A DNA stretch of 33,875 bases from assembly GCA_015478725.1 (NCBI GenBank), contig JADMIG010000024.1:1-33875 (forward strand). Reading direction: 5' to 3'. Position 1 is the first letter of the stretch. Each line of letters opens with the position of its first letter. Below, piece by piece: positions 1-7,649 of the stretch. The translations under genes were made by a program, and so were the position numbers. The notes below the pieces were generated by a model, which made no database searches, was not told the origin of the DNA, and saw only the letters and a list, made by a program, of their open reading frames with translations. This stretch comes from Chloroflexota bacterium. Its GTDB lineage: Bacteria; Chloroflexota; Limnocylindria; Limnocylindrales; CSP1-4.

Positions 1-125
1 ATCGGTTGGGACCGCTCGTCGGCGGGGGGCCGCGGCCGTCGGGGACCGGAGATCGAGCGGGTGCCGGCGGATCGGTTGGGACCGCTCGTCGGCGGGGGGC
101 CGCGGCCGTCGGGGACCGGAGATCG
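1..125. repeat. 70-bp-period direct repeat at the left edge
   Basis: Positions 1-55 are repeated exactly at 71-125, separated by 15 unrelated bases. The first copy begins at the window edge, so the array may continue to the left. The unit is very GC-rich with runs of G. I see no convincing gene in 1-402; the open frames here are repeat-driven and lack recognisable protein features. Confidence 0.9.
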
Positions 126-289
126 GCCATCTCCGCCATATGCCCCTCACGCGGGCACTGGTCCGCTCTGCCATGGTCCAAGGCGTCCGCGCCGTGCTCA
201 ACGATCCGGTCGGACGTTCCGCGTTCGTGTCATCCGCGCGTCGAGCTCGCCATCTGGCGCGATCGCACCGACGAGCGCGCGGGTGGTGG

Positions 290-304
290 CCAGATGTCAG
301 GATC
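290..304 (+). repeat. 15-bp direct repeat flanking the XRE gene (left copy)
   Basis: The sequence CCAGATGTCAGGATC occurs here and again at 1230-1244, on the same strand, on both sides of the XRE/PD-(D/E)XK gene. It could be a duplicated insertion footprint, an operator pair, or part of a dispersed repeat. A related CAGATGTG motif lies near 10611. Confidence 0.6.
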
Positions 305-327
305 TCGCTCGTCGAAGTGGGCCGGAG

Positions 328-378
328 AGCGGCCGGCGCGCGAGGCAGAGCGGCCGGCGCGCGAGGCAGAGCGGCCGG
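328..378. repeat. 21-bp tandem repeat, 2.4 copies
   Basis: Two exact 21-bp copies (328-348 and 349-369) are followed by the first 9 bases of a third. The unit combines an AGCGGCCGG block with a GCGAGGCAG block. It lies just upstream of the XRE gene, so it may sit in its promoter region. I assign no function. Confidence 0.85.
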
Positions 379-426
379 AATGGCCCGGTGAGTGGCCGAT
401 GAGTGGCCCCTGCGATGCTTCGGCCG

Positions 427-1197
427 ATGGACGTGATCCGGTTCGGGCTCGGCATCAGGGCACTTCGCCACCGGCGTCGCTGGACACAGGAGCAGCTCGC
501 GCGCCGCGTCGGTGTTTCGCGGTCCACGATCGCTCGGATCGAGCGCGGGCGAGCGGATCGCGTCGCGGTCCACACGCTCGTGGACGTGGCGGCCGAACTC
601 GGCGCGCGCACTGACGTCCGGTTGCTGTGGCAGGGCGAGGCGCTCGACCGTCTGCTCGACGCCCGCCACGCTGAGCTCGTCGAGTGGACGGTCCGGCGGT
701 TGGACGACGTTGGCTGGATCGTCGCCACCGAGGTCTCGTTCAACATCCGCGGAGAACGCGGGTCGATCGACGTGCTCTCGTTCGATCAGGCCACCGGCTC
801 GCTGCTCGTCGTGGAGGTCAAATCGGTGGTGCCGGATCTCCAGGCGATGCTCGCCGGCCTCGACAGGAAGCGACGGCTGGCCCGCGAGATAGCCCACGAG
901 CGAGGGTGGAGCGTGTCGTCAGTCGGCAGGATCCTGGTACTGCCCGACGATCGCACCGCCCGGCGTCGCGTTCAGGCGAAGTCAGCCACCCTCGGATCGG
1001 CGCTCCCCGCGCGCACCATCGAGGTCCGACGATGGATCCGCAGGCCGCTCGGCCCGATCGACGGGATCCTGTTCGTGACAGACGACCACCAGGCGAGCAC
1101 TCGTCACCGCGTGCCGGGAGCGCAGGGCGCGGCCGAGCGCGGGCCGCACCCGGAGCCCGCACACGTCTGGACAGCCGGTCCTCACGCGACCGCCTGA
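427..1197 (+). CDS. XRE-type HTH protein with C-terminal PD-(D/E)XK-like domain
   Basis: Residues 10-60 form a Cro/C1-type helix-turn-helix, with the recognition region near WTQEQLARRVGVSRSTIARI. Residues 80-210 look like a small restriction-endonuclease fold: E102, D115 in a GSIDVL strand and E130-x-K132 in VVEVKS match the E...D...ExK pattern. Standalone proteins with this HTH-plus-nuclease-like layout are common in Actinobacteria and Chloroflexota and, as far as I know, are uncharacterised. The product is probably a DNA-binding regulator that may or may not retain nuclease activity. ATG 427 gives 256 residues; ATG 415 and GTG 403 are in-frame alternatives, and none has a clear Shine-Dalgarno. 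The last ~40 residues (after GILFVTDD) are low-complexity and are encoded partly by a sequence repeated near 10752, so the 3' end may be repeat-derived. The gene stands alone, between repeats and the convergent dnaK operon. Confidence 0.75.
   Translation: MDVIRFGLGIRALRHRRRWTQEQLARRVGVSRSTIARIERGRADRVAVHTLVDVAAELGARTDVRLLWQGEALDRLLDARHAELVEWTVRRLDDVGWIVATEVSFNIRGERGSIDVLSFDQATGSLLVVEVKSVVPDLQAMLAGLDRKRRLAREIAHERGWSVSSVGRILVLPDDRTARRRVQAKSATLGSALPARTIEVRRWIRRPLGPIDGILFVTDDHQASTRHRVPGAQGAAERGPHPEPAHVWTAGPHATA
1076..1105 (+). repeat. Dispersed 30-bp repeat, copy A
   Basis: This 30-bp segment matches 28 of 30 bases of the reverse complement of 10752-10781. The shared core is ACGACCACCAGG, then one variable base, then GAGCACTCGTC. 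Copy A lies inside the 3' end of the XRE gene. Copy B lies in the rpsT upstream region about 9.6 kb away, in inverted orientation. Confidence 0.8.
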
Positions 1198-1423
1198 CAG
1201 CAACGCGGGGACCAACGCCCGCCTGAGGACCAGATGTCAGGATCCGAGTCGCTGGCCGCACACCGTGATGCGCGCCGCGTCGCGGGTGGCCAAGAGCGAC
1301 CTCAGATCGCGAGTCGTGGGTGGCGACGGCGACCAGGCGGCGCCTTGCCCCTTGCGCCCGCCCTGCGGCGCCGCCCGCCGGCCGGCCGCCCGCCGCCGGC
1401 CACCTCAACGTGCCCGCCAGGGG
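1198..1423. other. Intergenic region between convergent genes
   Basis: No gene is seen between the XRE gene and the end of dnaK. The segment holds the right copy of the 15-bp direct repeat (1230-1244). At 1360-1405 there is an extremely GC-rich stretch of CCGGCC/GCCGGC blocks that could fold and end dnaK transcription. I see no U-tract and cannot define one clean stem. Confidence 0.5.
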
Positions 1424-3397
1424 TCAGACCTCCTTGAACTCGCCCTCGACCGTCTCCTCGCCAGCCGGATGTGAGCCGGTACCGCCGGCAGGATGTGCGC
1501 CGGCACCGGCACCTGCGGTCCCTCCGGCCTCGCCGCCCGACGTCTCATCGCCGGCCGAGGCGCCGTTCGCGGACGCGTCCGAGGCGGCTGCCTGGTACGC
1601 CTTCGTCGAGACCTGGGTGAGCGCCTCGGCGAGGGACGCGGCTCCCTTCGACACGGCCTCGAGGTCCGAGCCCTTCAGCGCCTCCCGAAGGGACGCCACC
1701 TTGCTCTCGACGTCCGCGCGGTCCTCGGCCGCGACCTTGTCGCCGAGATCCTTCAGGGTCCGTTCCGCCTGGTAGGTGAGCTGCTCGGCCTGGTTCCGCG
1801 TCTCGACCTCCTCGCGGCGAGACCGATCCTCGGCGGCATGATCGGCCGCCTCGCGGACCATCTTGTCGACGTCGTCCTTGGAGAGCATGGAGGAGGCCGT
1901 GATCCGGACCTGCTTCTCCTTGGAGGTCGCCCGGTCCTTCGCCTTGACGTCGAGGATGCCGTTCGCATCGATGTCGAATGTCACCTCGATCTGGGGGACG
2001 CCGCGGGGCGCCGGCGGGATCCCGTCGAGGATGAACCGGCCGAGGGTCTTGTTGTCCGTGGCGAACTCGCGCTCGCCCTGGAGGACGTGGATGTCCACCT
2101 GGCCCTGGTTGTCCGACGCCGTCGAGAAGACCTGCGACTTCGAGGTCGGGATCGTCGTGTTCCGGTCGATGAGCCGGGACATCACACCACCGAGCGTCTC
2201 GATGCCGAGCGACAGCGGCGTGACGTCGAGCAGGAGCACGTCCTTGACGTCGCCCGCGAGGACCCCGGCCTGGATCGCCGCGCCGACCGCGACGACCTCG
2301 TCCGGATTGACGCCCTTGTGCGGCTCCTTGCCGCCGAACATCGCCTTCACGGCGTCGACCACGGACGGCATCCGGGTCATCCCGCCGACGAGGATCACCT
2401 CGTCGATTTCCGACGGCTTGAGTCCGGCGTCCTTGAGGGCGGAGGTGACCGGCCCGCGGGTCTTCTCGATGAGGTCGCCGACGAGGTCCTCGAGCTTCGC
2501 CCGGCTGAGGGTCACGACGAGGTGCTTCGGGCCGCTCGCGTCGGCGGTGACGTACGGCAGGTTGATCTCCGTCGAGAGCGTCGTCGACAGCTCGATCTTC
2601 GCCTTCTCGGCCGCCTCCTTGAGGCGCTGGACCGCCTGGGCGTCCTTCGAGAGGTCGATGCCCTGATCCTTCTTGAACTCGGCGAGGAGCCAGTCGATCA
2701 CCCGCTGGTCGAAGTCGTCGCCACCGAGGTGCGTGTCGCCGTTCGTCGCCTTGACCTCGAAGACGCCCTCGCCGAGCTCGAGGATGCTGATGTCGAACGT
2801 GCCGCCGCCGAGGTCGTAGACGGCGATCTTCTCGTCGTGCTTCTTGTCGAGGCCGTAGGCGAGAGCCGAGGCCGTCGGCTCGTTGATGATCCGCTTCACA
2901 TCGAGGCCGGCGATCTTGCCCGCGTCCTTCGTCGCCTGGCGCTGGGTGTCGTCGAAGTAGGCGGGGACGGTGATGACCGCCTCGGTCACCTTCTCGCCGA
3001 GGTACGCCTCCGCGTCCGCCCGGAGCTTCTGCAGGATCATCGCGCTGATCTCGGGCGGCGTGTACGCCGAGCCGTCGGCGAGGACCACCTTGACCCCGTC
3101 GTTCTTGGCGTCCTTCTCGACCTTGTAGGGGACGAACTCCTTCGAGCGCTTCGTCTCCGGGTCGTCCCAGCGGCGGCCCATGAATCGCTTGATCGAATAG
3201 ACGGTGTTGACCGGGTTCGTCACCGCCTGCCGTTTCGCGAGCTGGCCGACGAGACGCTCGCCGGTCTTCGTGAAGGCGACGACGGACGGGATGGTCCGGC
3301 CGCCCTCGGCGGAGGCGATGACCGAGGGCTCGCCGCCCTCCATGACGGCGACGACCGAGTTCGTCGTGCCGAGGTCGATGCCGATGATCTTGCCCAT
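1424..3397 (-). CDS. dnaK: Chaperone DnaK (Hsp70)
   Basis: ATP-dependent cytosolic Hsp70 that binds exposed hydrophobic peptides and works with DnaJ and GrpE. The 657-residue product shows the N-terminal phosphate-1 motif [10 protein letters not shown], the hydrophobic linker region [16 protein letters not shown] that starts the substrate-binding domain, the phosphate-2 motif [12 protein letters not shown], the adenosine motif [11 protein letters not shown], and a C-terminal helical lid. The last ~45 residues are Gly/Ala-rich, have two [12 protein letters not shown]-like units, and end EFKEV, close to the usual EEVD-like acidic end. The start is ATG, 8 bp after the grpE stop, so it is the last visible gene of the hrcA-grpE-dnaK operon under CIRCE control. 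No dnaJ follows, since the next gene is convergent and unrelated. Length and motifs are normal. Confidence 0.98.
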   Translation of the reverse strand: MGKIIGIDLGTTNSVVAVMEGGEPSVIASAEGGRTIPSVVAFTKTGERLVGQLAKRQAVTNPVNTVYSIKRFMGRRWDDPETKRSKEFVPYKVEKDAKNDGVKVVLADGSAYTPPEISAMILQKLRADAEAYLGEKVTEAVITVPAYFDDTQRQATKDAGKIAGLDVKRIINEPTASALAYGLDKKHDEKIAVYDLGGGTFDISILELGEGVFEVKATNGDTHLGGDDFDQRVIDWLLAEFKKDQGIDLSKDAQAVQRLKEAAEKAKIELSTTLSTEINLPYVTADASGPKHLVVTLSRAKLEDLVGDLIEKTRGPVTSALKDAGLKPSEIDEVILVGGMTRMPSVVDAVKAMFGGKEPHKGVNPDEVVAVGAAIQAGVLAGDVKDVLLLDVTPLSLGIETLGGVMSRLIDRNTTIPTSKSQVFSTASDNQGQVDIHVLQGEREFATDNKTLGRFILDGIPPAPRGVPQIEVTFDIDANGILDVKAKDRATSKEKQVRITASSMLSKDDVDKMVREAADHAAEDRSRREEVETRNQAEQLTYQAERTLKDLGDKVAAEDRADVESKVASLREALKGSDLEAVSKGAASLAEALTQVSTKAYQAAASDASANGASAGDETSGGEAGGTAGAGAGAHPAGGTGSHPAGEETVEGEFKEV

Positions 3398-3405
3398 GTC
3401 GTTGA

Positions 3406-4071
3406 CTACTCCTGATCGGTCGCGGTGTCCGCGTGGTTCGGATGGTTCGGATGGTTCGATGGTTCGGCGTCGCCGGCGGATCCGGTGGATGCATGACCGT
3501 CCGCTCCGTCGCTCACGGCGACGAGGGCCGGCCGCAGGACACGGTCCGCGACCCAGTAGCCGCGGGCGAACTCGCCGACGATCTCATCGGCCGGACGTCC
3601 GCTGCCGGCGACATGACTGAGCGCCTGGTGGAGGCGCGGGTCGAAGCGGTCGCCGATTGAGGGCTCCATCGGACGGACGCCATCCCACTCGAGGAGTGCG
3701 CGGAGCTTGCGGTCGATCGCGGCGATCCCCTCCGCCCACGGATCGTCGGCAAGGGTCGACGGGCGAGCCTCGATGGCGCGGTCGAAATCGTCGAGCGCGT
3801 CGAGGATCCGCAGGCGGAGCGAATCCGCCGCCCGGCTGGCCGCGGCCGCGCCGTCCTGTTCCGTGCGGCGCCGGAAGTTGACGAACTCGGCGCGCTCGCG
3901 CTGCAGCCCCGCGAGGTACTCGGCCGCCTGGGCGCGGGCTTCCTCGCGTTCCGCCGTGAGCCCCTCGATGTCGGCGAGGAGCTTCGTCGGGGAGACGTCG
4001 ATCTCCGCCGCCCGCTCCTCCGCCCTCGTGCGCCGGGGCATCCTCGGTCCGTCGTGTCGTTCACGGTCCAT
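3406..4071 (-). CDS. grpE: Nucleotide exchange factor GrpE
   Basis: Promotes ADP release from DnaK. The 221-residue product has an N-terminal charged coiled-coil region (about residues 12-75), then the GrpE core with [18 protein letters not shown] and the C-terminal beta-domain signature ending [18 protein letters not shown]. The last ~25 residues are low-complexity and include a tandem NHP triplet encoded by a GGTTCGGAT-type repeat near 3430-3465. The start is ATG 4071, 12 bp after the hrcA stop. An internal ATG (MPRRTRAEE) ten codons on is an alternative. Tight spacing to hrcA and dnaK supports one transcript. Confidence 0.96.
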   Translation of the reverse strand: MDRERHDGPRMPRRTRAEERAAEIDVSPTKLLADIEGLTAEREEARAQAAEYLAGLQRERAEFVNFRRRTEQDGAAAASRAADSLRLRILDALDDFDRAIEARPSTLADDPWAEGIAAIDRKLRALLEWDGVRPMEPSIGDRFDPRLHQALSHVAGSGRPADEIVGEFARGYWVADRVLRPALVAVSDGADGHASTGSAGDAEPSNHPNHPNHADTATDQE

Positions 4072-4083
4072 CGCGCCGTCCGC

Positions 4084-5148
4084 TCAGGCGTACAGGTGAT
4101 CGACGAGCTCGTTCATGAGCGCCGACACGAAGCGGACCGTCCCGATCGCGTGCGGGTAGCTCATCCGAGTCGGTCCGAGGACACCGACCACGCCGACCGC
4201 GCGCCCCGGCCGGCCATACGGCGCGAGGACGAGCGACACGTCGCTCATCTCCGGACTGCCGTTCTCGCCGCCGATGAAGACCTGGACGCGGCCCGAGCCG
4301 GCGACGGTGCCGAGGAGCTCGCCGAGGTAGACGTGGTTCTCAAGGGCCGAGAAGACGCGCCGGAGCTTGTCGCTCTGCGCGAATTCGGGGGCCTCCATGA
4401 CGTTGAGGAGGCCATCGCTGAAGAGCTCCTCGATGACCGCCGTATCGAACTCTCGCATCGTCCGGGCGATCCGTTCGGCGACCTTGCGCACGAGCACATT
4501 GGCCGGATCCATCGCCGAGAAGCGCTCGAGGGTGGCATCGATCTGGCGGGCCGTGCGGTCCGCGAACAGGCGGTTCAGGCGCTCCGCCGCGTCCGACAGG
4601 GTGCCCTGATCCACGGGGTCGTCGAGGTTGAGGAGGATCTGCTTCACCGTCCCCTCGCGAAGGACGAGGATGAGGCTCGCCAGTCGCTCCTGGATGGAGA
4701 CGAGGTCCACCCGCCGGACGCGCGACGAGCGCGGCTTGGCAGGGGTGGCGAGCCCGGCCGCCTTGGTGAGTCCGGCCAGTGTCGTCGCAGCGAGGCGGAA
4801 CCAGTGCTCGCTCGCGAACTCGATCTGTCCGAACTGATGGCGGATCATGAGCTGCTCGACCTGGGTGAGCGGCGGCGACTCGACGAGCGATTCGACGTAG
4901 TAGCGATACCCGAGGTCGGTCGGGATGCGCCCGGCGCTCGTGTGCGGCTGGCTGAGAAAGCCCGCGGTCTCGAGGTCGGAGAGGATCGAGCGGACGGTCG
5001 CGCTCGACACGCCGAGCCCGTACCGCTCGACGAGCGCGATGCTGCCGACCGGTGCGGCGGTCGTGACATATTCCTCGATGACGGCCCGGAGGATCGCCTG
5101 CTCGCGGAGGTCCAGCGGGCCATTGGTGCGACGGACGCGACGCGCCAC
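4084..5148 (-). CDS. hrcA: Heat-inducible transcription repressor HrcA
   Basis: Repressor of class I heat-shock genes that binds CIRCE. The 354-residue product has an N-terminal winged helix (residues 10-75: LDLREQAILRAVIEEYVTTA, then SSATVRSILSDLETAGFL), a central GAF-like dimerisation region, and the conserved end GPTRMSYPHAIGTVRFVSAL. It is the first gene of hrcA-grpE-dnaK. A perfect CIRCE lies 20 bp upstream of its start, consistent with autoregulation by HrcA whose folding depends on chaperonin, as known for the family. ATG 5148 is preceded by CGAGGAGC, a plausible ribosome site. Confidence 0.97.
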   Translation of the reverse strand: MARRVRRTNGPLDLREQAILRAVIEEYVTTAAPVGSIALVERYGLGVSSATVRSILSDLETAGFLSQPHTSAGRIPTDLGYRYYVESLVESPPLTQVEQLMIRHQFGQIEFASEHWFRLAATTLAGLTKAAGLATPAKPRSSRVRRVDLVSIQERLASLILVLREGTVKQILLNLDDPVDQGTLSDAAERLNRLFADRTARQIDATLERFSAMDPANVLVRKVAERIARTMREFDTAVIEELFSDGLLNVMEAPEFAQSDKLRRVFSALENHVYLGELLGTVAGSGRVQVFIGGENGSPEMSDVSLVLAPYGRPGRAVGVVGVLGPTRMSYPHAIGTVRFVSALMNELVDHLYA

Positions 5149-5167
5149 GGCTCGGCTCCTCGGGGAG

Positions 5168-5194
5168 TTAGCACTCTCACGTCGTGAGTGCTAA
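5168..5194. promoter_or_regulatory. CIRCE operator (HrcA-binding site)
   Basis: A perfect inverted repeat, TTAGCACTC-N9-GAGTGCTAA, matches the CIRCE consensus in both arms and in the 9-base spacer. It sits between the predicted promoter and hrcA, the standard place for HrcA repression of the heat-shock operon. Confidence 0.98.
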
Positions 5195-5208
5195 CGATTG
5201 CTCGGGGC

Positions 5209-5238
5209 ATCGTAGCAGTCCGGCCCGGACGGTGTCAA
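5209..5238 (-). promoter_or_regulatory. Sigma70-type promoter of hrcA-grpE-dnaK
   Basis: Reading the minus strand, TTGACA (5238-5233) is followed after 18 bp by TACGAT (5214-5209), and CIRCE begins 14 bp downstream. The -35 is a perfect consensus. Transcription should start near 5202, so the operator lies at about +8 to +35. Confidence 0.75.
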
Positions 5239-5610
5239 CGCTCGGGCTCGTCTCTGTGGACGGGCTCGTCTCTCTCGGGCTCGGCCCGCGCCGTGTATGC
5301 GCTCGGCGCGCGGCGGGTATGCACGGGGTGCGTACGTGGCGTGGGTGGCCGATCGAGAGGGCGTCTCCCGCGCCGGATACGCGCGGGTTGCGTACTTGGC
5401 GTGGCGAGCGACGTGGCAGACCCCATGATGACCGTCCGCCGTGCGAGGGGCTCGGTCCTGGTCTCGTGTCCTGCGCTTCACCACGCACCCGGCGCGTACG
5501 TGACGCGCAGGAGTGACTGAAGCCGGCGCGGCGGCGCGAATCCGCACCGGGAATTCCGCACCGGGAATTCCGCACCGGGATTGTGGCGGGCCGGGTCCGA
5601 GGGGGCGTCG
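5239..5610. other. Gene-free stretch between hemW and the heat-shock promoter
   Basis: No convincing gene is seen. The segment contains degenerate repeats: two related blocks around 5321-5346 and 5375-5403 share TGCGTAC and TGGCGTGG, and a 14-bp tandem repeat lies at its left end. Antisense frames here are repeat translations with no family resemblance. Confidence 0.6.
5538..5578. repeat. 14-bp tandem repeat, 3 copies
   Basis: The unit GAATTCCGCACCGG occurs three times in a row (5538-5550 with one base missing, 5551-5564, 5565-5578). It lies about 35 bp downstream of the hemW stop. It has no terminator-like symmetry. Confidence 0.9.
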
Positions 5611-6906
5611 TCAGATGAGGCGGGCGAAGAGCTCGTTCGAGAGGAGGCGCCCGCGCGTCGTGAGTCGGAGACGCTCGCCGGCCTCGCCCGCCTCCTCGGC
5701 GGCCGCGGCGACTTCGATGAGCTCGGCCGCGAGGGCCCAGCCGGCGATCGCGTCGAGCGGCGGCTCGTGCATCGCCGAGATGGGGATGCCGCGCGATGTC
5801 CGGAGGCCGAGGATGATCCGCTCGCTCGCGGCGGTCGCCGCATCGAGCCGCTCCGCACCGCCGGGCGGAAGCTGCGGCGCTCCATCGGCGGGCCGGAGCG
5901 ACCCGATGTAGCGGTCCAGGCGGGCCGCGTTCCACCGTCGTTCGACGCCATCGAACGCGTGCGCGCCGGGGCCCACGGCCTCGTACGGCCGCCGTTCCCA
6001 GTAGGCGAGGTTGTGCCGGCTCTCGTGGCCCGCTCGGGCCCAGTTGCTGATCTCGTAGCCGTGCCAACCCTGCTCGGCGAGCCTGACCACGGTGTGGTGA
6101 TACATCGCGGCAGCCCGGTCCTCGTCCTGCCAGGGCCGTGCCGCGTCCCGCCAGCGCCGGGCACCGGGACTGGTCACGAGGTGATCGCCGTCCGCACCGG
6201 TCAGGCCCTCGGCGTCGGGATCGTCGAGGGTGAGGGCGTACGCGGAGAGGTGGTCGGGTTCGAGCTCGAGTGCGGCATCGAGCGTGGTCATCCAGGAGAC
6301 GACCGACTGTCCCGGGACGTCGTACAGGAGGTCGAGGTTGACCGACCCGATCCCCGCCGCACGAGCCGTCGCGACCGCGGTCGCGACGTCGCCCGCCCGA
6401 TGGCGACGGCCGAGCCGTCGAAGCTCGGCCTCGTCGAGGCTCTGAGCACCGAACGAGAGGCGCGTGACGCCCGCCGCCCGCTGGGCCGCCGGGTCGCCGC
6501 GGTCGTCCGGACCGGGGTTCGCCTCGAGCGTCACTTCCGCCCCTGCGGCGAGGCCGAAGCGAGCACGGACGAGGTCGACAAGGCCGGCGATCTCGTCGGC
6601 CGCGACGAGGCTCGGGGTCCCGCCGCCGAGATAGAGCGTCGCGAGCGGCGGCCGGGTGGGCGTACCGGGCGGCCCGAAGCGCCCGTCGGCGACGTCGGCC
6701 CGCAGGTCGATCTCCGTCCGGAGCGCGTCGACGAACACCGCGATCCGGTTCCGCGGTCCGCGCGCCGCGGCACCGGCCACGACGACGAAGTCGCAGTACG
6801 GGCAGAGCGAAACGCAGAAGGGGAAGTGGAGATAGAGCGCGACCGGCGGGTCCGCGACCGGGCCCGCGACTGCGTTCGCGGACGGATCGCCGTGGCTGTC
6901 CGCCAT
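5611..6906 (-). CDS. hemW: Radical SAM heme chaperone HemW
   Basis: HemW belongs to the HemN-like radical SAM family and is a heme-binding chaperone; it is often mis-called coproporphyrinogen III oxidase. The 431-residue product has the 4Fe-4S/SAM motif CVSLCPYC near residue 32, the glycine-rich YLGGGTPSL, TLEANPGP, and the HemW-type SRHNLAYW motif, which separates HemW from true HemN. The GPGAHAF motif follows. ATG 6906 overlaps the stop of the upstream CPBP gene by one base (TGATG), suggesting translational coupling. The neighbourhood lepA-hemW-hrcA-grpE-dnaK is widely conserved in bacteria, with the CPBP gene as an insertion. Confidence 0.93.
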   Translation of the reverse strand: MADSHGDPSANAVAGPVADPPVALYLHFPFCVSLCPYCDFVVVAGAAARGPRNRIAVFVDALRTEIDLRADVADGRFGPPGTPTRPPLATLYLGGGTPSLVAADEIAGLVDLVRARFGLAAGAEVTLEANPGPDDRGDPAAQRAAGVTRLSFGAQSLDEAELRRLGRRHRAGDVATAVATARAAGIGSVNLDLLYDVPGQSVVSWMTTLDAALELEPDHLSAYALTLDDPDAEGLTGADGDHLVTSPGARRWRDAARPWQDEDRAAAMYHHTVVRLAEQGWHGYEISNWARAGHESRHNLAYWERRPYEAVGPGAHAFDGVERRWNAARLDRYIGSLRPADGAPQLPPGGAERLDAATAASERIILGLRTSRGIPISAMHEPPLDAIAGWALAAELIEVAAAAEEAGEAGERLRLTTRGRLLSNELFARLI

Positions 6907-7607
6907 CACCGCCGGGCGACCGAGGGGCCCGCCATCGAAACGACCCGCCGAGAGGCGATGACGCCGGCGGCCCGGGTCGCCGTGTGGCCCACGAAGGCGG
7001 CACCGAGGCCTCCGGTCATCACCGTGAGCCAGCCGCCGACGACGCCGACCCCGAGGACGAGCCCGACGGCGGAGAGCTCGTCGAGCGTCGATCGGTCCTC
7101 CCGCGGCGCGGCGACGTGGGTCGCGAGCGTGTACAGGAGGGCCTGGGCGAGGATCGCGAGCGTCGGATCGATGCCCGCCAGGATGAGCAGGCCGAGCAGC
7201 AGGCCGCGGAATGCCACCTCGTCGACGAGCGCTGTCGCGGCCGCGGACAGGACCGGCTCGATGAGGTCGGCGTCCCGACCCGACGCTCCGCGGCGACCCA
7301 TGAGCGTGACGAGCCCCGCTGCGATCCCCGCGCCGAGGAGGCCGTAGGCCGAGCCGAGCACGACGATCCCGGCGATGTCGCCGGGCGCCAGGAGGAGCCC
7401 ACCGTCTCGGGCCGGGTGGATCGCCACGATCGCGCCGACGAGGATCGCCGCGAGGGCGTACCACGTGACGCGCCAGCGAAGCGGCGCTCGAGCGCCGGTC
7501 CCGATCGGCTCATCCTCCGCGATCCCGAAGCGTCGTGCGTCGATTCGGGCGAGGACGAGGAGCAGGACGAGGCCGACAGCGACGAGCGAGCGGAGCGTCT
7601 CTTCCAT
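6906..7607 (-). CDS. CPBP-family intramembrane protease-like protein
   Basis: A 233-residue multi-pass membrane protein with an N-terminal membrane helix (residues 8-21) and about five more hydrophobic segments. The motif ALVDEVAFRGLLLG matches CPBP (Abi/Rce1-like) motif 1, usually EExxxR, with Asp replacing the first Glu. YTLATH and FVGHTATR fit motifs 2 and 3, which supply histidines. The family includes CAAX-type membrane proteases and bacteriocin self-immunity proteins. Which role applies here is unknown, and the D-for-E change could alter activity. The gene lies between lepA (42 bp upstream) and hemW (one-base overlap), so it is probably co-transcribed with both. The ATG has no clear Shine-Dalgarno. 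Confidence 0.75.
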   Translation of the reverse strand: MEETLRSLVAVGLVLLLVLARIDARRFGIAEDEPIGTGARAPLRWRVTWYALAAILVGAIVAIHPARDGGLLLAPGDIAGIVVLGSAYGLLGAGIAAGLVTLMGRRGASGRDADLIEPVLSAAATALVDEVAFRGLLLGLLILAGIDPTLAILAQALLYTLATHVAAPREDRSTLDELSAVGLVLGVGVVGGWLTVMTGGLGAAFVGHTATRAAGVIASRRVVSMAGPSVARR

Positions 7608-7649
7608 CGCCGCGTCACCGTAGCACGCTGGACGTCCGCCGGGGAGGGG

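Noticed and set aside
1493-3415. A 640-codon open frame antisense to dnaK on the plus strand
   Set aside because: It mirrors the strong codon bias of dnaK in very GC-rich DNA. The translation is Arg/Asp/Leu low-complexity with no domain.
5191-5547. A small protein antisense in the hemW-hrcA intergenic region
   Set aside because: The sequence consists of internal repeats (ATHATYAPRAYP-like), overlaps the promoter and CIRCE, and has no family signal.
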